Below are positions 60,803 through 64,000 of a DNA stretch of 64,000 bases, piece by piece (position 1 is the first letter of the stretch; the number at the start of each line of letters is the position of its first letter). A program made the translations under genes and the position numbers. Source of the stretch: Bacteroidia bacterium Ga0077558. Lineage in GTDB: Bacteria > Bacteroidota > Bacteroidia > Chitinophagales > Chitinophagaceae. The stretch spans positions 51,989-115,988 of the forward strand of contig LNFJ01000014.1 in the NCBI GenBank assembly GCA_001464625.1, read 5' to 3'. The notes beneath the pieces were generated by a model. That model was given only the letters and a program-made list of their open reading frames with translations. It was not told the DNA's origin and did no database searches.

Positions 60803-61570
60803 ATGAGAATAATTTCATACAACGTAAATGGGATAAGAGCCGCCATTAAAAAGGATTTTATAGGTTGGCTGAAAACAAAGCCTGCCGATGTTATTTGCCT
60901 GCAGGAAACAAAAGCTACACAAGGTGATGTAGATGTAAAGGCTTTGGAAGAGTTAGGCTTCCACCACTACTGGTACAGTGCACAGAAGAAAGGCTACAGT
61001 GGCGTAGCAGTGTTTACTAAAATAAAACCCGATAAAGTTGAATATGGCACGGGCAATAAATTGAGTGATGATGAAGGGAGAATTATTCAGCTTGACTTTG
61101 GAGATGTGCGGTTGATCAATGCTTATTTTCCGAGTGGCACCAGCGGCGATTTGCGACAAACATTTAAATACGCCTGGTTAGATGAGTTTCATATTTATCT
61201 GAATAAGCTAAGAAAGAAAATTCCGAAACTGATTTTATGCGGCGATTACAATATTGCCCATACAGAGATTGATATTCATGATCCGAAGGGAAATAAAAAA
61301 TCATCCGGCTTTTTGCCCGAAGAAAGAGAATGGATGACTAAGTTTTTAGAAAATGACTGGATAGATACTTTCCGTGAGTTTCATAAAGAGCCGCATCGTT
61401 ATAGCTGGTGGAGCCAGCGTTTCCCTACGGTTAGAGCACAAAACAAAGGATGGCGGATTGATTATATTACAGTAACTGCTCCGTTGAAAAAGAATTTAAA
61501 GGATGCAGAGATTTTTCCGGACATAAAACATAGCGATCATTGCCCGATTTACCTTGACATTAAAATTTAA
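60803..61570 (+). CDS. xth: Exodeoxyribonuclease III (AP endonuclease)
   Basis: The 255 residues include all motifs of the EEP superfamily ExoIII branch: RIISYNVNGIRAA, LQETKA, GYSGVAVFTK, LILCGDYNIAH, WWSQRF and the final HSDHCPIYLDI. It cuts at abasic sites and has 3'-5' exonuclease activity. It is divergent from the LOG gene. Confidence 0.96.
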   Translation: MRIISYNVNGIRAAIKKDFIGWLKTKPADVICLQETKATQGDVDVKALEELGFHHYWYSAQKKGYSGVAVFTKIKPDKVEYGTGNKLSDDEGRIIQLDFGDVRLINAYFPSGTSGDLRQTFKYAWLDEFHIYLNKLRKKIPKLILCGDYNIAHTEIDIHDPKGNKKSSGFLPEEREWMTKFLENDWIDTFREFHKEPHRYSWWSQRFPTVRAQNKGWRIDYITVTAPLKKNLKDAEIFPDIKHSDHCPIYLDIKI

Positions 61571-61576
61571 ACAGCT

Positions 61577-61882
61577 ATGATCATTTATAATGTGACTGTA
61601 AAAATCGAAACTGTAATCGCCTCTGATTATATTAAATGGTTGAAAGAAGAACATATTCCGGACATCATAAAAACAGGATGTTTTACAACAGCTAAAATTC
61701 TCCGCTTATTGGAAGTTGATGAAACTGACGGGCCCACTTTTGCCGTGCAATACCATGCAGAAAGTAAAGCTTTGTATAACAGGTATATTCAACATTTTTC
61801 TGATGATATGAGAAAGAAAAGTGCTGATAAATGGGGACAAAAAGTGATAGCCTTTCGTTCTGTAATGGAAGTTGTGCATTGA
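61577..61882 (+). CDS. DUF4286-family small protein
   Basis: This 101-residue protein begins MIIYNVTVKIE and contains DYIKWLKEEHIPDIIKTGCF and TFAVQYHAESKALYNRYIQ, the pattern of the Bacteroidota DUF4286 family (ferredoxin-like, monooxygenase-type fold). It is six bases after xth and probably co-transcribed. The function is unknown. Confidence 0.88.
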   Translation: MIIYNVTVKIETVIASDYIKWLKEEHIPDIIKTGCFTTAKILRLLEVDETDGPTFAVQYHAESKALYNRYIQHFSDDMRKKSADKWGQKVIAFRSVMEVVH

Positions 61883-62114
61883 GTGTGCAAAAGAATTAAT
61901 TTAATCTCAACGAATTCAAAACAATTGTATATTGCCCGCAAACCCTTTACTGGCAAGCCTTTTCGAAGCATTCTTTCAAAACCCTTTACTGGCAAGGGTT
62001 TTATCTGATTGTAGTTTTTAATACCTACATTTACCTGCTTCTGTTTTTCGCTACAATGCTTATCCCGTGCGGTTTCGACTGAATAATGCGAAATGCATCG
62101 GACGAATAAAAATA
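61883..62114. repeat. Spacer with two 18-bp direct repeats and a hairpin
   Basis: AAACCCTTTACTGGCAAG occurs at 61940-61957 and again at 61979-61996. The second copy is part of a hairpin, AAAACCCTT (61978-61986) with AAGGGTTTT (61994-62002), which probably ends transcription of the DUF4286 transcript. No coding sequence is seen. Confidence 0.65.
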
Positions 62115-62145
62115 TTTTGCCGAAACTAAAAAGCTTCTAAATTTG
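62115..62145 (+). promoter_or_regulatory. Promoter of the HU gene
   Basis: TTTTG (62115-62119), 18 bases, TAAATTTG (62138-62145): close to the Bacteroidota TTTG-N19-21-TAnnTTTG form. The start codon follows 33 bases downstream in an A-rich leader. Confidence 0.7.
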
Positions 62146-62178
62146 TGCGCTACAAAAAAATAAAAAAAATAATAACAC

Positions 62179-62448
62179 ATGAACAAAGCTGAACTAATTG
62201 CAAAACTGGCTGATGATGCAGGTGTAACAAAAACACAAGCAAATGCTGCATTGGATTCTTTCGTTGAAGCTGTAACAAAAACACTGAAAGGTGGTGGCAA
62301 AGTTACCCTGGTAGGTTTCGGTACATTCTCTGTATCAAAAAGAGCTGCCCGTAACGGTCGTAACCCACAAACTGGCGAAGTAATTAAAATTAAAGCAAGA
62401 AAAGTGGCCAAATTTAAAGCAGGTAAAGAACTGGCTGGCAAACTATAA
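62179..62448 (+). CDS. hup: HU-family DNA-binding protein
   Basis: This 89-residue protein has the HU pattern: [40 protein letters not shown] and [12 protein letters not shown] with the DNA-intercalating NP. It bends DNA and helps organise the chromosome. It has a good promoter and an intrinsic terminator, so it is expressed alone. Confidence 0.97.
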   Translation: MNKAELIAKLADDAGVTKTQANAALDSFVEAVTKTLKGGGKVTLVGFGTFSVSKRAARNGRNPQTGEVIKIKARKVAKFKAGKELAGKL

Positions 62449-62485
62449 TAGCATAATTACCAACTACACCAATACTAACTGCATT

Positions 62486-62526
62486 AAAAAGCTCCTGTGC
62501 TTATTTTTAGTACCGGAGCTTTTTCA
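62486..62526 (+). terminator. Terminator after HU
   Basis: AAAAAGCTCC and GGAGCTTTTT pair around an 18-base spacer, ending in a T run. Confidence 0.8.
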
Positions 62527-62538
62527 GTTTTCACCCCG

Positions 62539-62546
62539 TATTTTTG
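62539..62546 (+). promoter_or_regulatory. Candidate promoter TATTTTTG of the bTHX gene
   Basis: The -7 type box lies 27 bases before the ATG at 62574, directly after the HU terminator. Confidence 0.5.
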
Positions 62547-62573
62547 CACTAAATCATTAATAAATTATTTTTT

Positions 62574-62705
62574 ATGGGAAGAGGAGATAAAAAGACAGCT
62601 AAAGGAAAACGTTTTAAAGGTTCTTTTGGCAAAAGCAGACCAGTAACACCTAGTACTGCAAAGAAAGCGGCTGCTAAAAAAGCGGCCCCTGCTAAAAAGG
62701 CTTAA
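62574..62705 (+). CDS. 30S ribosomal protein bTHX
   Basis: A 43-codon frame reads MGRGDKKTAKGKRFKGSFGK and then SRP, followed by an Ala/Lys tail (KKAAAKKAAPAKKA). This matches the small basic THX protein that sits in the head of the 30S subunit, present in Bacteroidota and Thermus. It has its own promoter box and lies between HU and pdxH. Confidence 0.9.
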   Translation: MGRGDKKTAKGKRFKGSFGKSRPVTPSTAKKAAAKKAAPAKKA

Positions 62706-62776
62706 TTAGAAAAGGTATAGAAAGTAAATAGGGTGTAGAGTGCAATAGTTCTTTGTACCTTATTTACTTGATACTA

Positions 62777-63421
62777 TTATGGAGCTAACCGCTCAATCTT
62801 CCAGCTTCCACTTTCATCAATTGTATACTGTAAGCGATCGTGTAAGCGACTGGGACGCCCCTGCCAAAATTCTATTATTACTGGCTTTACCCGGTAACCA
62901 CCCCAATGTTCCGGTCTTTCTACCTTGCTATTCTTTGTTGTTTTTTTTAGGGCTTTAAAATGCTCGTCTAACCATTCCCTGCTTTCAACCACCTGGCTTT
63001 GTGGCGATGCAGCTGCGCCAACTTGACTTCCAACGGGTCTTGAATAGAAATAATCATCGCTTTCTGTAGCACTAATTTTTTCTACTAATCCAGTAATGCG
63101 TACCTGCCGCTCTAATTCTTTCCAGAAAAACACCAAACAGGCTTTGGGATTTTCAGCCAATTGCTGGCCTTTAAAACTTTTATAATTGGTAAAAAATACA
63201 AAGCCTTCTTCTGACACACCTTTTAATAAAACAATTCTTGCAGAAGGTATCCCATCGGAGGATGCGGTTGCCAGCGTCATTGCATTTACTTCATCTATTT
63301 TAGCTTCTATAGCTTGTTGCCACCATTTAGCAAATTGCTGCAATGGATTTGCATCGGCTTTTTTTTCGGTTAATTTTTTTTGCGAATAATTTTTTCTGAT
63401 AGCTGCGATATTGGCCGACAT
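62777..63421 (-). CDS. pdxH: Pyridoxamine 5'-phosphate oxidase
   Basis: The 214 residues match PdxH: NAMTLATASSDGIPSARIVL, FFTNYKSFKGQQLAENPKAC, FWKELERQVRITG, YFYSRPVGSQVGAAASPQS and the end GGYRVKPVIIEFWQGRPSRL. It makes pyridoxal 5'-phosphate with FMN and oxygen, so aerobic growth is suggested. It has a TACCTTTG box upstream at 63439-63446. Confidence 0.97.
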   Translation of the reverse strand: MSANIAAIRKNYSQKKLTEKKADANPLQQFAKWWQQAIEAKIDEVNAMTLATASSDGIPSARIVLLKGVSEEGFVFFTNYKSFKGQQLAENPKACLVFFWKELERQVRITGLVEKISATESDDYFYSRPVGSQVGAAASPQSQVVESREWLDEHFKALKKTTKNSKVERPEHWGGYRVKPVIIEFWQGRPSRLHDRLQYTIDESGSWKIERLAP

Positions 63422-63438
63422 ATTTAAAAATTTAATTA

Positions 63439-63446
63439 CAAAGGTA
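63439..63446 (-). promoter_or_regulatory. Candidate pdxH promoter TACCTTTG
   Basis: The box matches TAnnTTTG on the minus strand, 17 bases before the pdxH ATG. Confidence 0.5.
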
Positions 63447-63467
63447 ATGGCTCAAAATCTAAGCAAT

Positions 63468-63489
63468 AAAAAAAGCCCTTTCGGGGCTC
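63468..63489 (-). terminator. Terminator of the coiled-coil gene
   Basis: AGCCC (63474-63478) and GGGCT (63484-63488) form a hairpin with a 5-base loop. On the minus strand seven T follow. Confidence 0.8.
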
Positions 63490-63501
63490 ACTACAATTTA
63501 G

Positions 63502-63999
63502 TTACGATGTTCTGGTTTGCTTCCTGGCCAGCTCATCTCTTTCTTCTGCTATTACATTCAGCATACTTTCCAATTCGCCTACCCGTTTAAGCTGGCTTTC
63601 TAATTTTTTATTCGCTTCTGATACAGCTTGCATATCATTATTCAATTCTTCCAGGTAAACAACCCTTTTTTGTAATTGCTGACGTTGGAAGTTTGCTTCT
63701 TTTAATTTATCCTGTGTTTCATCAAAAGCTGCTTGTAATTGCTGGTTTTCTGTAATTGCAGCATTGTATTTTACTTTTTGTGCGTCAAAATCTCTAACCA
63801 CTTTCTGATGTGCTTCCTTAAGATCTTCGTAGTCTAAGCTAACCAACTTAGAATTATTTACCTGCCCCTCCAGCTTATGAATTTTATCCTGTAGCGCATT
63901 GAATTCATTATAAGCACTATCCAGCATAGATGTCATTTCACTGGTCAGGTGCTCTTTCTGGCGGGTGTTACTGATTTCTTTTTCTTTTTGAGAGAGCAT
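63502..63999 (-). CDS. Coiled-coil protein, possibly cut by the window edge
   Basis: At least 165 residues in this frame are almost wholly heptad repeats: LQDKIHKLEGQVNNSKL, ENQQLQAAFDETQDKL, FQRQQLQKRVVYLEELN and so on. The ATG at 63999 may be internal because the frame reaches the last base of the window. The form is that of a structural or scaffold protein. I do not recognise a family. Confidence 0.75.
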   Translation of the reverse strand: MLSQKEKEISNTRQKEHLTSEMTSMLDSAYNEFNALQDKIHKLEGQVNNSKLVSLDYEDLKEAHQKVVRDFDAQKVKYNAAITENQQLQAAFDETQDKLKEANFQRQQLQKRVVYLEELNNDMQAVSEANKKLESQLKRVGELESMLNVIAEERDELARKQTRTS

Positions 64000-64000
64000 G

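Overview
The window looks like the chromosome of a Bacteroidota bacterium, most likely family Chitinophagaceae. The grounds are moderate-to-low GC, many promoters with the Bacteroidota -7 element TAnnTTTG, almost no Shine-Dalgarno sequences, a bTHX ribosomal protein, a two-gene methionine synthase, a secreted GH20 hexosaminidase and SbsA-type Ig-like lipoproteins. Roughly the first 44.2 kb is an integrated mobile element. It joins ordinary chromosome at a tRNA-Arg(CCT) gene (44184-44255, minus strand). The other end of the element lies left of the window.

Region 1 (1-17467, all minus strand) is one long, tightly packed operon. It holds a giant polyvalent protein (RadC/JAMM + DNA methylase + strawberry-notch-type helicase), two peptidoglycan-active enzymes, a peptidoglycan-binding protein, a membrane-anchored two-repeat annexin, a transglutaminase-like protein, a phage-type tip/fibre-like protein, several beta-rich proteins that could be jelly-roll capsid components, and many small single-span membrane proteins, including a 24-residue one. 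I see no tail tube, terminase or conjugation gene. My best reading (inference) is the particle module of a tailless, membrane-containing phage or a related secreted structure. A short Gly-rich motif (GLEG-like) recurs in six of its proteins, and an AATCC sequence precedes nine of its start codons.

Region 2 (17690-20741, minus strand) holds a DUF262-HNH (GmrSD/SspE-like) anti-phage nuclease with its own terminator, a small HTH protein paralogous to one in region 1, and an XRE/ImmA-like regulator that has lost the first His of HExxH.

Region 3 (20958-42195, plus strand) is an apparently single 21-kb, 11-gene defence operon. In order: XRE regulator; UvrD-type helicase-nuclease; type III Mod-like methylase and Res-like helicase-nuclease (the latter with a C-terminal LexA/S24-like domain); a SMEK-like nuclease-APAZ protein with a catalytically dead short Argonaute; a giant UPF1-type helicase; a PLD nuclease with an IF2-N-like domain; a fused Ycf35(DUF1257)-DUF2997 protein with a Ycf46-like AAA+ ATPase; and an ApeA-like HEPN protein. 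The plastid/cyanobacterial Ycf35/Ycf46 pair inside a defence operon and the SMEK-APAZ/Argonaute pair are the most novel-looking parts.

Region 4 (42256-44255) holds a small ORF and a large serine recombinase. Its 3' end reads through the tRNA terminator and into the tRNA gene. Its promoter shares a long conserved element with the promoter of the region 1 operon, which suggests common control of the particle module and of integration/excision.

Region 5 (44256-64000) is core chromosome: VOC protein, TPR membrane protein, GH20 hexosaminidase, a second UvrD-type helicase-nuclease, Ig-like lipoprotein, recR, two-gene metH with a 32-residue membrane peptide exactly between the halves, HAD hydrolase, SemiSWEET, LOG protein, exonuclease III, DUF4286, HU, bTHX, pdxH and a coiled-coil protein running to the right edge.
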